Shown: positions 10,877 to 21,483 of the stretch, one piece after another | How positions within the stretch are numbered: position 1 is the stretch's first letter | How the letters are laid out: the number at the start of each line of letters is the position of its first letter | Origin: Cadophora sp. MPI-SDFR-AT-0126 | Taxonomy: Eukaryota > Ascomycota > Leotiomycetes > Helotiales > Ploettnerulaceae | NCBI GenBank assembly: GCA_020747065.1 | Contig: JAGMVK010000022.1 | Location: 186,001 to 250,000, forward strand | Direction: 5' to 3' | DNA: 64,000 nucleotides | The notes under the pieces: generated by a model | Database searches by the model: none | What the model was told of the DNA's origin: nothing | The model's input: only the letters and a program-made list of their open reading frames with translations | Position numbers and translations under genes: made by a program

Positions 10877-12129
10877 GGTGCCAATATCTGTCTATTTCGA
10901 GAGACAATTAAAGGCTAGACAAGATAGTGAAAGAAGCAAGAAAGTAAGATGATGTATCGAAGTGGAAGTTTATTCTGTGCAATGAGGAGAACGAAGATGG
11001 AGATGGACAGGAAGATCTCCAGAAGAAGACGGAGGCAATAGAGTTATATTTGAGCCCAATGGAAAAGACAGCTAACAGATACCACAAGACTCACCGATAT
11101 CGTCTCAGATTAGAATAGAGCCGAGTAAAGCGCCTCCTCGTCCACACTTACACCCACAGTGGTTCTCTTCTTCGTCACTTCATGTTCCAACTGACATCCT
11201 GCCACCACAAGAATCTAGATCCGAACCCAATTAAAGAGTCGAAATACTTCCTTCCAATGCACTCGCATCCCAATTCAGCAAATAATCCCCTCTGTAAGCG
11301 TCCAAAAAAAGGCAAGAATGACTTCCTACTGTTGGATACTGCTCCAGTGTTGGATCAAAACAAGCCAGATCGCCCACCTCAACAACATTTCGTTCGTCCC
11401 TTCAACGACATCGTGTTTCAGAAAAATCAAATATTTTCTATGTTGGGAATCGAAATTGGTATTTATAGAAAGGTTCTTAGCAGACCAACGGGATCTCCAA
11501 CAGGAGGACGAATTGATGTTGGATCGGCGCCAAAAAGCGGCCGGATGACACGTTGCAAAACACATTTTGTGCTTTGCTTGAAGTGGAACGAAAAGAGCAG
11601 AGAGGAAGCAAGTAGACAAAGAAGAGAAGAGATAAGCAGTGGATGCTTTGACATGCTCCGTGATGGCTAGGGAGTCAGGTTGGAGCGACATGGAAGTGTT
11701 GTGGTTGGAAGCGTTAGCGACGCTCGCCAGGCTGGTTGGGCTCTAAGACACCCATCCGCATTCGTAATAGTTCGTAAAATTCATGGACCCCTGCTTTCCT
11801 CGAGAAAAGAGGGTGAAGGCCTGAATATGTATATGGATTGTATAATTATGTACTGTATCTGATGTGTGTACCGAGTGTCCCACGCTTGACCTGTAGCCGT
11901 GCGTCCTGGAGCCCAGCCATCTACTGAACCTCTTTCTCCATCCAAAGCTAAAGATGAATTGCCTTAGCTACCATATGTGGCTGCCATATTTATCTCCAAC
12001 AGTGAAACTTATAGGTAGATATAGATCTGTTCCTCTTCGGCCACTTGTACCTCAGTCCATCTCTACTCATGCGTGTCTTCAAGCTCGCGCCTGCCTTTTC
12101 ATCAAAATCCCTTCTCCACCCACCGATCC
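10877..12129. other. Intergenic: promoter of secreted protein, 3' flank of MFS gene
   Basis: The first few hundred bases upstream of 10876 are the expected promoter and leader of the secreted protein. A 162-residue plus-strand frame at 11182-11670 has no recognisable domain and is not called. The rest is the downstream flank of the transporter. No repeat or RNA gene is seen. Confidence 0.45.
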
Positions 12130-13966
12130 TCACATAATCTCACTAGCAAACTTACTCCTCGCCCTGATCCTGGGCCCATAAAACACTAACACCCACGGAA
12201 CAGTCGTCAACAGCGCAGCAAGCCCGCCCAGCAAACTCGCAGCACCTTGAAACGTCAACCCATTGAACATCTGCACCGTAACAAGCGGGAAAACGCCACC
12301 CAGGATATTCCTACAGAACGACTGGGCTGCAAGCGCCGAGCTCGCATAGCGATGATACGTATCAGCGAGGTAGTTGAAGGTGGCGAGATATATCGAGTAT
12401 ATGCCCATGGTAGCACACGCGATGGACATGGTTGGCACGATCCAGGGAATGGAGCGGAAGTGCGACCAGCCGAACCAGAATAGACCGATGGGGAGCAGCG
12501 CAGATTCGATGCATGCAAAATAGAGGCGGCCTTCTGGGGAGGACAGATCGATGGCTCGGCGGATGCGGCTAGGATTCTCGATGTTCTTGCCACTGGAGGC
12601 GAGGTACCGGGCTAGAATACGGTCTTGGTAGATGGAGAGGACTGTGGAGAGTGAGGCACCAACACACATTGCTGCAAAGACTGCGCCGGATTGTTGTGTA
12701 TCAAAGTCATGGGAGCGTCCAAATACCAGGGGGATGGATCCAAATGTGAGGTAGAGTACTGCCCATGCGAATGCCACCCAGAGAGAAAAGAAGAAGACGA
12801 CTGGTTCGGTGACAAGGAGGTGAAAAGGTCGGTAGACCGAGATGCCTATCATCTTGGTGATGGACTCTCGCTCTTCATCAGACTTGACTTTCCATCTGAC
12901 ACGCTGGATTTCTGTTTTCTCAGACTCAACCACCATGTCGAAGCCAGTAAAGCCTGCTGCTTCTCGGTCCTCGTACCACTTGTTGAGACAACCTGCCTTT
13001 CGGCTCAGTAGGATGCTGCCTCTAGTCTCGCGGAAGAATAGAGTGACTGCTGTAATCAAACAGCCGCAAGTAATTACTTGAACCCAGAATACCCACTAAT
13101 AGACGTCAGCTCGTCTCCATCGAACAAATTTTAGAATATGATTGTGTTGGCGTTTGGTACGCTGTAAGTCGGGATGTACATACTCTCCACGAAGTATTCT
13201 GAGCCACGAATCCCGAAACCAAAGGACCCATTCCCGTCCCAAATAGAGCAGCACCCGAAAATAGAGCCATGGGCGTATTCCTCCCCTCAGCATGATACAA
13301 ATCACTGACCACACCTCCAACCATAGTTGAGAAAACCGAACTTCCGGCACCAACCCAGAACCTGGCAACTAACATACCCGCATAGGTTGGCGTAACAGCA
13401 CAGCAAATCTGACAAATCAAGTAGATGATACCGGCACCGACGAAAACAGGATACCGGCCATTGATCTCGGAGAAAGGTGCCAGAACCATAGGAGCTATAG
13501 CGAAGCCAGTACAGAACGTTGTGATTCCAACTACGACGGCGACTTCACTGACATCCCATTCAGCAGCCATTTGAGAAGATGCCGGTGCGTAGGAGCCAGC
13601 AGTGTATGCTGTGATAGCTGTAGCTATGCATGAAAGCCATATCATAAAGTTCTTTCTCGACTCCGGCCACTCGAATGGCGAAGTGTATTTGACGAGGACT
13701 GGCTGAGGAGGCGCTGCTTGTCCGTTGGTAGAAAAGCTCGTCGAAGCCGAAGGGAGAACAGTCTCAAAAGTAAGATAATGATAAATAATTGGGGAGTTCT
13801 CATCCAGGACATTCGATGCCAGATCTTGGGTTAAGGAAGCCGACGATGAGTCTTCGATATAATTCCTCGATTTTTCCTCGTCACTGTCTTCCTTATTGCC
13901 GACATGGTTCTCGGAGATCCTTCCCAAGTCGTCATCGGACGGGAGATCTATCTCGGGGGCAGCCAT
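12130..13966 (-). CDS. MFS transporter, DHA1 drug/polyamine type
   Basis: Two exons (13966-13184 and 13095-12130; 88-nt intron GTATGT...TTAG, phase 0) give 582 aa. The N-terminal ~120 residues are cytosolic and acidic (LPSDDDLGRISEN, KEDSDEEKSRN). From about residue 130 there are twelve predicted membrane helices in two bundles of six, separated by a cytosolic loop of ~80 residues (CLNKWYEDREAAG to WKVKSDEERESITK). Helix 2-3 carries LAPFSEINGRYPVFVGAG, the DHA1 motif-A region, and helix 4-5 has RFWVGAGSSVFSTMVGG. These features match fungal proton-coupled exporters of the FLU1/TPO1/fluconazole-resistance group. The substrate cannot be told from sequence. The last residues (GPRIRARSKFASEIM) are a short basic cytosolic tail. 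No biosynthetic genes lie next to it. Confidence 0.85.
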
Positions 13967-14643
13967 TGCTGTCTACTCTCGTCTCGTGTAACAGCAGCAA
14001 GAAAGAAGAGGAATCGCAACAGCTCAAACATCTGGAAGAAAAGGAAGAAAAGGATGAAAAGCAGTCATAACTGTGTCTTGGCACTGGAAATAAATAACTT
14101 TCTGGGGCACGATGTCACACTCGCGCCTTTGCCCTGGTCTTGACGAGGACTTGACCCAGCTAGGGCCCGGTTGAGTAAAGAGGCCGATCATAGTCTCCAT
14201 TTCGACGCTTCTCATTGGGAGGGTGAAGATGCGGATATGTGCCGTGAAGTCGGTGGAGAAATTTATTCCCACAGCCAAGACTGTTTATCCCCGGCTGTTA
14301 GGTCAGCGAAACGAGGCTGAACGAGGCTGAAGCCCCGAAGTCGGCTGTTCACTAGCAAACATTGAAATGGTCTGAATGTCAATGTACAAATGGCACAATA
14401 GAGAAGACGTGCTCTCTATAACATTTCAATAATTCAGATATGCTAAAAGACCCAGTCCAAGAAGGATACAGAAATATGCAAGTGCACTACATAGCTAGCC
14501 AGTCATATGGTCGGTTCCCTTGTCCAATGCAACATGAATCGTGATCCTCGTAAACACACACATAATGATTTTCTTGGCCGTCCATATTCCCACTCTCAGA
14601 TGTCCCAGACTGCAAACAGCTTTCGACCACCACACGATTGGTA
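13967..14643. other. Intergenic with a direct 10-bp duplication
   Basis: This is the upstream region of the MFS gene and the 3' flank of the kelch gene. The 10-mer ACGAGGCTGA occurs twice back to back at 14311-14330. No gene is seen. Confidence 0.45.
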
Positions 14644-17600
14644 TCATCCAGTCCCACCAATGCCCAATCCAACTCGCATACCTTGGTTTTGTGCTTGTGC
14701 GCCGACACTAGCACCACGTTCTCGTAACCTTCTCCCCTCCATCAAGCCCCGCAAACCTCGTTTCTGTAAGCCAATGACAGCACTCACATCACCTTTCCAC
14801 ACCTCTCTCTCCCGACTGTTCCTCTGCCCAGTCTCTGACGCACTCATACTACCACTCATATCTGACTCGGATACATCACTCGCAACACTACTCGTCGCGC
14901 TCGTAGCCTCGTCCTCTTCTGGCTTGCGACCCCCACCTACAGCGGTGTTAATACGTAAGTTCTGTTGGGTACGAGAACTAGTATCTCCGCCTAGGGCTCC
15001 AATGTGTAGCATCTGAGGCGCTGAATTAGAGCTTCCTCCCGGAATGTCCTGGAAGTCAGGAGACAGCCAGTTTTCTCCAAGACCGGAGATAGAACTTGTT
15101 GAGCGGCCACCACCAGCTGCCATGGCCGAGGCATTGAAAACTGCTGCAGCGTTTCGGGACTCGAGGATTTCGTGGAGACGCTCAACAACGGCCTCGAGGA
15201 GTCCATCGACTTTGTAGGGACGGGCGATCTGTAAAAGAGAGCAGAGAATTTGAGGAGTACAGTGGGGGGATGATGAGGGTGGAAGCGCCGAGGTATAGAT
15301 GAAATGGAGGAGTGCTTTCACTGTGAGTTGCGTATGGGGAAGATATAGAGTCCGCGGCCGAGACGATGGGGAAAGTGTACTGGCATCTGGAGGAAGGGAC
15401 AATGTAGCGATTTCGGACGAGCCTTGATGGCCAGATGCCAATGATGAAGTAGACGCGTTGTTCAGAGTCGAAGCAGTACTCATACTTGAAGACTGTGCAC
15501 CAATGCTAGGAGTAATGGTCACACTGCTGTTTCGACTTGGGTTGTGCCGGAAAACGTTTTCAGGTCGGAGGGTGGCTGCATCGTTACCGTCTTGAGTCGC
15601 AGCGCCTTCTCGTAGTAGTTGCACAAAATATGGCCCCCATCTTCGGGCAACTACTCGAGAATTCACAGGTATGCGCTCTCCTCCAACACAAAGAATATCC
15701 ATATCTGCCAACTCCCTTAACCCAAGGGCTGCTTGCCCCAGCTCTTCAGCAGCTTTCGATAGAGAGCGGCCACCCGCAGTCCAGCCTGCCTTTGCACCGA
15801 GACTCAAGGAAGGAATGTTGAAAGGAGAACTGGCCGAAACAAAGCCTGACATTGGTGCCGTTCTCCTTGGGTTGTCATACAAGCCAAAAGCCTCGAGCTC
15901 AACCATGCAAACATTGCTGAAATTGATCCGACGATGATTGTAATCCTCAACCAAACTCCTCTTTCGGTTTCCAAGAATGACAAAGGTATTTCGTCGGTTC
16001 CAGAGGACGCCTCGGTTCCAGCTACCCTGGCTGAAGACGCTGCCGCCAGCATCAATGCGGTTCCAGGTCAAGGTCCGCAGATCCAGTGCCCACAACGCAT
16101 ATTCTTGCTTTGATGATGTGAGATATGTGCCACTGACAACGAAGTTCGTATCAATCACACCACCATTGGGAAATCGTAGTCCGGGTGGCGAGAAGGTGCC
16201 TTGCATTGGCTTTTCTGACAATGTCCCATCGGATGACCGTATTTGCAATTCCAACTTGACATCCAAAAAGTTGTAATTTGAGTAAATCAACATAGAAGAT
16301 CCAGGCTCCCTCGACTCCTGTGCCATGTTGCCAGTATCTGGCTTTGTGGGCGAAGTCTTTCCAAGCCGAGAAGTTGCACTACTCGGAAGAGGTGCGACAA
16401 CACTGCGATAAGCTCCACAACTCTTTCCCAGTTGTTGTGTGCTAGTCCATTTTAGACTTCGAAGGTTAAAAACGCTGATCTGCTCGATGTAGTGATTGGC
16501 ACTGTCCTGTCCTCCCACCACAACCATTTCAGCACCTCCAGTCCCATCAAGATTCACACCAAGTGTTCCAGAGTTGGGATTTGATCCTGGAAGATTATGT
16601 TGGATTGCCGATGAAGCAGCATTTGTCGAAGAAAAGGTGGCAGACGACGGAAGTATTGTTGCACAGTGAGCATATCTCCCCTGTGGTGTATCTTGAGTCG
16701 GAATGAACGTCCAAGATTTGGTTGGCGCATCATAAATATAAATATCGGACATTACCACCACCTCTGGTTGTGATTCTTGTGCTGCGGCTACTGCCTGTGC
16801 TTGCCCCTGTGATGGGGCAGGGGACATTCCACCATAGCACACAAGTTTTGTATCTCCAAGCGGGCATACACTATGGAAGTATCTCGGTGGTGGGATATCT
16901 CCAGAAGCATCAATCTTTGTCCAATGCCTCCGTATGAGGTCCAGTTCGTAAAGATCCGATGTTAAAACGGGTCTCGACCGAGACAGTATTCGCCCACCAA
17001 ACACGTACAGCTTATCACCCAGAATTGTAGTTGTAGCTCCGACCAACGGATGTGGCTCCCGTCCAGTTGTTCGATGTACATTGCACATCAGACCTGACAG
17101 ATGTTGAGACGATCCTCCAGGTGTCCCTACTACATTGCCTCCTCCCGACCGTGGCTGCGCTGGCGAAGGACCAGCAGATGGCGGTCCATTGCTTCGAGGG
17201 GTCATGATATCTCTCGTCTCATCGTCGGCCTCGGGCCTATTGGCTTCCTGTCTGGAGACACTGGCTTGACTTCCACCCATATCTGATAGGTAAGAACTCG
17301 AGGGAGGCTTGAAGCCACTGGCATACATCTGTGACTGTCCTGGTCCCGACGTCGCCGAATCCATCGTGCTTGTCCGACTCCCGCTCATGGCCTGTCGCGA
17401 CATTGGAGCGGCTGATTGGGTGTTCTCTGCGAAGTATGGGTTGTGGTACGTTGCACCTTGTAAAAGTTCCTCGACTGGAAGGGCAGAAGGAGTTCTGGGC
17501 AGAGGCTTTTCGAGGATGGAATCGCTGGCACTTGGTGCATGCCTCTTCGGTCGACCAAACTGTGCAGTGCCTGTAGATGCTGGAGAGGGATCGAGCGGGG

Positions 17601-17817
17601 TTGAAGCTGGTGACAGTCGCTCGCCCACCTGTATGTTCGCAGGTCGGTTATGCGGTCCCGAGATTGATCCCAGCTTCTTTATGCCCCTCCGAACTCCTGA
17701 AAGGAAGTCGTTCCTCTCGGGATAAGTCTCCTCGTCCGCCGGCTCGTTTGGAGAGGAGGAGAATTTCGACTCGAGCGCGCCTGGAGGCCGCAAAGTCAGC
17801 TTGTCCGCCATGATCAT
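14644..17817 (-). CDS. Kelch-repeat/BTB protein, Ral2-like
   Basis: A single exon of 1057 aa starts MIMADKLTLRPPG; the second methionine (residue 3) is an equally good start. Residues ~1-240 are Ser/Pro-rich and disordered. Kelch repeats follow from about 250 to 640: HPLVGATTTILGDKLYVFGG, PPPRYFHSVCPLGDTKLVCYGG, GRYAHCATILPSS, MVVVGGQDSANHY and others, forming a beta-propeller. A BTB-like region (DMDILCVGGERIPVNSRVVA, RTLYLPHTQLTVKALLHFIY, YKVDGLLEAVVERLHEIL) occupies about 690-930, interrupted by a low-complexity Ser/Thr/Asn insert. The C-terminus is Ser/Gly-rich. This order resembles fission yeast Ral2, which acts in Ras1 activation, and its mould orthologues. Ral2 identity is inferred from architecture; a different kelch/BTB adaptor is possible. 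No intron is evident despite the length. Confidence 0.68.
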   Translation of the reverse strand: MIMADKLTLRPPGALESKFSSSPNEPADEETYPERNDFLSGVRRGIKKLGSISGPHNRPANIQVGERLSPASTPLDPSPASTGTAQFGRPKRHAPSASDSILEKPLPRTPSALPVEELLQGATYHNPYFAENTQSAAPMSRQAMSGSRTSTMDSATSGPGQSQMYASGFKPPSSSYLSDMGGSQASVSRQEANRPEADDETRDIMTPRSNGPPSAGPSPAQPRSGGGNVVGTPGGSSQHLSGLMCNVHRTTGREPHPLVGATTTILGDKLYVFGGRILSRSRPVLTSDLYELDLIRRHWTKIDASGDIPPPRYFHSVCPLGDTKLVCYGGMSPAPSQGQAQAVAAAQESQPEVVVMSDIYIYDAPTKSWTFIPTQDTPQGRYAHCATILPSSATFSSTNAASSAIQHNLPGSNPNSGTLGVNLDGTGGAEMVVVGGQDSANHYIEQISVFNLRSLKWTSTQQLGKSCGAYRSVVAPLPSSATSRLGKTSPTKPDTGNMAQESREPGSSMLIYSNYNFLDVKLELQIRSSDGTLSEKPMQGTFSPPGLRFPNGGVIDTNFVVSGTYLTSSKQEYALWALDLRTLTWNRIDAGGSVFSQGSWNRGVLWNRRNTFVILGNRKRSLVEDYNHRRINFSNVCMVELEAFGLYDNPRRTAPMSGFVSASSPFNIPSLSLGAKAGWTAGGRSLSKAAEELGQAALGLRELADMDILCVGGERIPVNSRVVARRWGPYFVQLLREGAATQDGNDAATLRPENVFRHNPSRNSSVTITPSIGAQSSSMSTASTLNNASTSSLASGHQGSSEIATLSLPPDASTLSPSSRPRTLYLPHTQLTVKALLHFIYTSALPPSSSPHCTPQILCSLLQIARPYKVDGLLEAVVERLHEILESRNAAAVFNASAMAAGGGRSTSSISGLGENWLSPDFQDIPGGSSNSAPQMLHIGALGGDTSSRTQQNLRINTAVGGGRKPEEDEATSATSSVASDVSESDMSGSMSASETGQRNSREREVWKGDVSAVIGLQKRGLRGLMEGRRLRERGASVGAQAQNQGMRVGLGIGGTG

Positions 17818-20064
17818 TCATGCTGGATAAGAATCGAAGAGAGAGTAAAAGGAAGCAGGAAATTCAACCCGCCCGCAGGCGAGCTTTCATATATTACCGC
17901 ACGTAGGGATCAATGGAGAAGAGCTTACTAGGAAAGCGGATCTCTGGTCAGGCCTATCTCGTGTCAAGACTTTTCTCCGCCAGAACACTCGGCAGCGTGA
18001 TCAGCTAAAGCAAGGCCTCTTCCGAAATTTGATTCCCCGTTATTTGGGTAACCGATGCCGATTGTATTTTTACAACGGGGGGCAAAAGAGAGGCAAAATC
18101 GTTGTCCTAGATCCACACAACCGTGCGCCCGGGACTGCTCAACGTTGTCAACCTGGACCCGGACCTGGACCTGAAAGAAGAGGCGCCTTTCCAAGCGCTG
18201 CTTTGCCCTTGTCCCTGGCCGGTAACCTGGAATAAATGGAGCAGATCTTAAGCTAAAGTGCCAGGGCGAGGAAACAAAGTTTCACAGCCTCTTCAAGGCC
18301 AGCTGGGAGCCTTCCTAATGAATATAGTTTATAGTAGACAAGGATGTGGTATTTTCGTTCGAGTATCCTCAGTCCTCGACCTATGGGCTTGAAGTTCACT
18401 AACCGGCTTGACTTGCGACTTGCAGTAGTAGGGGGTCAGCTTTCCTTCTGACAATTGCCGTCGTGAGCGCTTCGAAGTATCAGTCTTCGGTCTTGCTCTG
18501 CTCTCCTCTGCCTCTGCCACACCACAGATGTCTTAATCTCCGTGGGGTGCTCCGGATGAGGAACATATGGCACCACCGTGCTGTCGGCTCTTCCTCAATT
18601 CGCCCTTGTATTTCCAAAAGAGGCCGTACCGCAAGCGCTTTTGGCAGTCCGGGGTTCTGCCTTCAAAGGGAAGGGTTCAGTGGGTTTTGCTGGCGCCGAG
18701 CCCCAGTTCGTCTCTTCGTCTGGCTCTGTCTTCCAGTGTCTGCGATCTCTTCCTGTCACCGTCAATCGTTCGCTTCGACTTCGAGTCTGGCTGCTAGCAA
18801 CAAAAGATCCCTCCCTGCCTGCCGAAGATGAGGTTGGCGTCGGCTTGTCTTGGTCTTTGTCGTGGTGTGGGTTGTGCTCTGCTCAGACGGTCCGAGCAAC
18901 AAGAACCTGCGACAGTCGAATCAGGGGCCACGGTTCATCCCAGACCCTGTCTCTTCCCACGTGTGAACCTCGTCAACCTCCTTGTCAAGTTTTTATGTAA
19001 ACTCGGCAGCTGCTCCGTCGCTTCCAGTCTCCATATAAAAATGCTCCGTACTTTCTAGAAGGTAGGTGGGTGGTTGTGGGTGGCCTGCAAGGTTGTTCGA
19101 ATTCTGGGTTAAGTTGCGGAATGTCGGGTACGGACGAGGGATCGCGTCTTGGAACTAACTGTTGATTCTGCACCAGGTTCGCTTAACATATTGTCACGGT
19201 GGATAAAATGCGATTTTTGGATTTGTGCCTCTGCAAAAGTCTTGGGCTTCCAGATGCACGCAAATGTACATGAGATCTCAACGAATCGACCCGTGTGAGA
19301 GGGTCAGTTCAAAGTTCCCCACGCACGCTGGTGCTTACGAAGTACATGCCAGCCATTCCACTTTGGACGAAGGTTTGAAAGGGCACTCCCGAGCGCCTGT
19401 CAAAGCAAAGCAAAGCCTCAGCAGGGCTGCCTTGGTCCTGGCCGCTAGAGCTAGAAGCTAGAACCAACAATACTGGAACTAGTTATGTAGGAAGTCTAGT
19501 TCACAGGAATATGGAGTATTGCGCTGATCTCAATCCCAATGTACCGAACTTGAAACGAAACTTTTAGGTGGGTCTAGCCGTGCTCCTGTCTGATAAGGGC
19601 TGGCATCTCCAAATATTTACTGGGGACTGTGCTGTAACCGAGCTTCATCGAAGATTACATCGGAGATGAAACGAAACATTCGTACAAACTTGTCACAAAT
19701 GCAGTCGAGCATGCAGGTGCGAAGATAGAGCGACGGGGATGATATGATTTTACCTTTTCTCCGTTGCTTCACTTCCGGGCATCCGAGGAGGCGATTTCTT
19801 CAAGCCGTCACTGCCTGGACTGTATGTAAGTAAGTCTCTTGAATGTCATTCTGTGTATTCCTGGCAGGATTAATGCACATTATGCTTGGATCAAACGAAG
19901 GTATGAGGAGAAGAAGTGTTCTATATGCTAATCAACAAAATGATATAAAATTAATCTGCCAACCAACAACCAGAAATGCAAACTGTCACAAAAAAGAGGA
20001 GGAACTGTCTCAACAACATCTCGGTTCTGCGCTCCAAATCCATGAAAAGCATGGCAGGAAGAGA
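17818..20064. other. Long intergenic region, no supported gene
   Basis: This is 2.2 kb between two minus-strand genes. The part next to 17817 is the kelch gene promoter. All three plus-strand frames are open around 18460-19060, which reflects few stop codons rather than coding. A short repeat of ACCTGGACC/ACCCGGACC type sits near 18151-18176. I found no RNA gene or mobile element. Confidence 0.45.
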
Positions 20065-21483
20065 TCAGCCGATGCAAACGGCAAAAGCCTGAGGCTTTCC
20101 AGTCACGAACCCAGACTGATCAACATCACCAGGAGCTGGCACATCATCATAAGGGAAAGCATATCCCCTCACGTCAGCATTCGCCAAATGAACAAGTCTC
20201 GAATAGTGGTTCGTCACAGGATGCGTATAGAACTCAGAGACCTGCTCGTTGGTAGGCTGCATATCGTTGGTCAACAACGTGGACCTATTCAGTGCAGCAC
20301 TGATGCGCGCGGTCAACGGGCCCATCGCCCCCTTGTTATCACGGAAACAATTCGTGCTGCAACTGAAGATGTCACCAGTGCTGGGCTTAGAAAAGGTACC
20401 ATGGCCTTCGAAGCGCAAAAGTTCATCGTCGTTCACCCAGCCCTCGAGGACGCCGTAAGATGCTTGAGTGTCGACTATCAGAGGCTGAGCGCGGTACTTG
20501 GACCAACAGGCATCAACATACTCGTCGTAGTATCCTTCGAACTTCTTGCCTCCGTGCATAACGCGGACGTTGTTGGGGCTCAGGACTCGGATGGGTTTGC
20601 CGTCTGACTCGACAATAAGGTCTTGCCAGTCGGGACATTCGTCTTCGAGAGAACGGATACCGTCAACAACTGATTGCAGACCGTCCTGATAAAGTCCAGC
20701 GACAGACTGGACCTCACCACTTTCGGTAGTGAGCGACATCGAGATAGGAAGAGAGACGAAGTCCACATAGCTGATGTTGGCATAAAGGCAATCCTTGGTG
20801 TAGGTGAATTCGCAGAAACCCCAGCTGGTATTAATGTTTGGATCCGAGATGTTTGTAACGGATGGTTCTGCGATAGCTGGGCCAGGGTTGAGCTTAAATG
20901 TCAGTTCCTGGTCAAGAGAGAACCAGATCCGACCACCTGCAATGTGAGGAATAGTCACTGTAACAATCTCGCCTGTGGCGCCGAGTCTGATGGCACAGTC
21001 AACCGGGACTTCGCTACCAACTTCAGTAATCTCTTCCTTCTCGGGGATATAAGGGGTTTTGCCGTCGGCCTTGATGAAGCAGACTTTGTTGCCTTCGTCG
21101 ATAAGCTGACCGGTGATGTAGGCAAAGACTTGCTCGGCATTGGTTCGGTTCTCGAGGGTGATTTCGAGGCCGCCGGATTTGAGAGAGCGATCCTCCTCGC
21201 CGGAGCCTTCTTCACGTGGTGCGTCTTCCTCGTTCACAGGCTCGTCCTCCACGGGCACTTCCTCGACATATTCTTCTTCAATTGGCTCCTCCTCGACCGG
21301 CTCCTCCTCGAATGGCTCCTCCTCGACTGGCTCCTCCTCGATTGGCTCCTCCTCGACTGGCTCCTCCTCAACTAGCTCCTCATCTACAGGCGTCTCTTCA
21401 ACAGGTATCTCCGTAGCTTCCTGCTCGTACTCCTCATCATTGACGAGCTCTTGCTCATACTCGGATTCGCGGTAGTCACTCAT
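20065..21483 (-). CDS. GH64 beta-1,3-glucanase-like protein with acidic repeat head
   Basis: The single-exon product is 472 aa and starts at the ATG at 21483 (MSDYRESEYEQ). Residues ~1-100 are strongly acidic and built from an imperfect hexapeptide, EEEPVE/EEEPIE, repeated about eight to ten times. Residues ~108-470 match the glycoside hydrolase family 64 / thaumatin-like fold: LEITLENRTNAEQVFAYITG, GGRIWFSLDQELTFKLNPGP, INTSWGFCEFTYT, and the C-terminal half with WSKYRAQPLIVDTQ, FSCSTNCFRDN and NHYSRLVHLAN. Family members cleave beta-1,3-glucan to pentasaccharides. The protein has no signal peptide or hydrophobic N-terminus, so cytosolic or unconventionally exported use is implied. Catalytic Glu/Asp residues were not assigned. 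The start is firm because no ATG-initiated extension is open. Confidence 0.78.
   Translation of the reverse strand: MSDYRESEYEQELVNDEEYEQEATEIPVEETPVDEELVEEEPVEEEPIEEEPVEEEPFEEEPVEEEPIEEEYVEEVPVEDEPVNEEDAPREEGSGEEDRSLKSGGLEITLENRTNAEQVFAYITGQLIDEGNKVCFIKADGKTPYIPEKEEITEVGSEVPVDCAIRLGATGEIVTVTIPHIAGGRIWFSLDQELTFKLNPGPAIAEPSVTNISDPNINTSWGFCEFTYTKDCLYANISYVDFVSLPISMSLTTESGEVQSVAGLYQDGLQSVVDGIRSLEDECPDWQDLIVESDGKPIRVLSPNNVRVMHGGKKFEGYYDEYVDACWSKYRAQPLIVDTQASYGVLEGWVNDDELLRFEGHGTFSKPSTGDIFSCSTNCFRDNKGAMGPLTARISAALNRSTLLTNDMQPTNEQVSEFYTHPVTNHYSRLVHLANADVRGYAFPYDDVPAPGDVDQSGFVTGKPQAFAVCIG
21264..21400 (-). repeat. 18-bp coding minisatellite (EEEPVE unit)
   Basis: Within the GH64 gene an imperfect tandem array of an 18-bp unit (GAGGAGGAGCCRVTYGAG-like on the minus strand) encodes the hexapeptide EEEP[VIF]E. 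Unit variants differ mainly at the codon for the aliphatic residue. Because the unit is a multiple of three, copy-number change would keep the frame, so length polymorphism between strains is expected. Confidence 0.8.

Noticed and set aside
11182..11670. A 162-residue plus-strand ORF
   Set aside because: No domain, no signal peptide, no neighbouring exons, and competing frames on the other strand.
18463..19058. Several overlapping plus-strand frames of 76-140 codons
   Set aside because: All three frames are open at once with biased Ser/Arg/Leu composition and no motif; low stop density explains them better than coding.
20674..21375. A 233-residue plus-strand frame opposite the GH64 gene
   Set aside because: It is the antisense reading of a strongly biased coding sequence and has no independent features.
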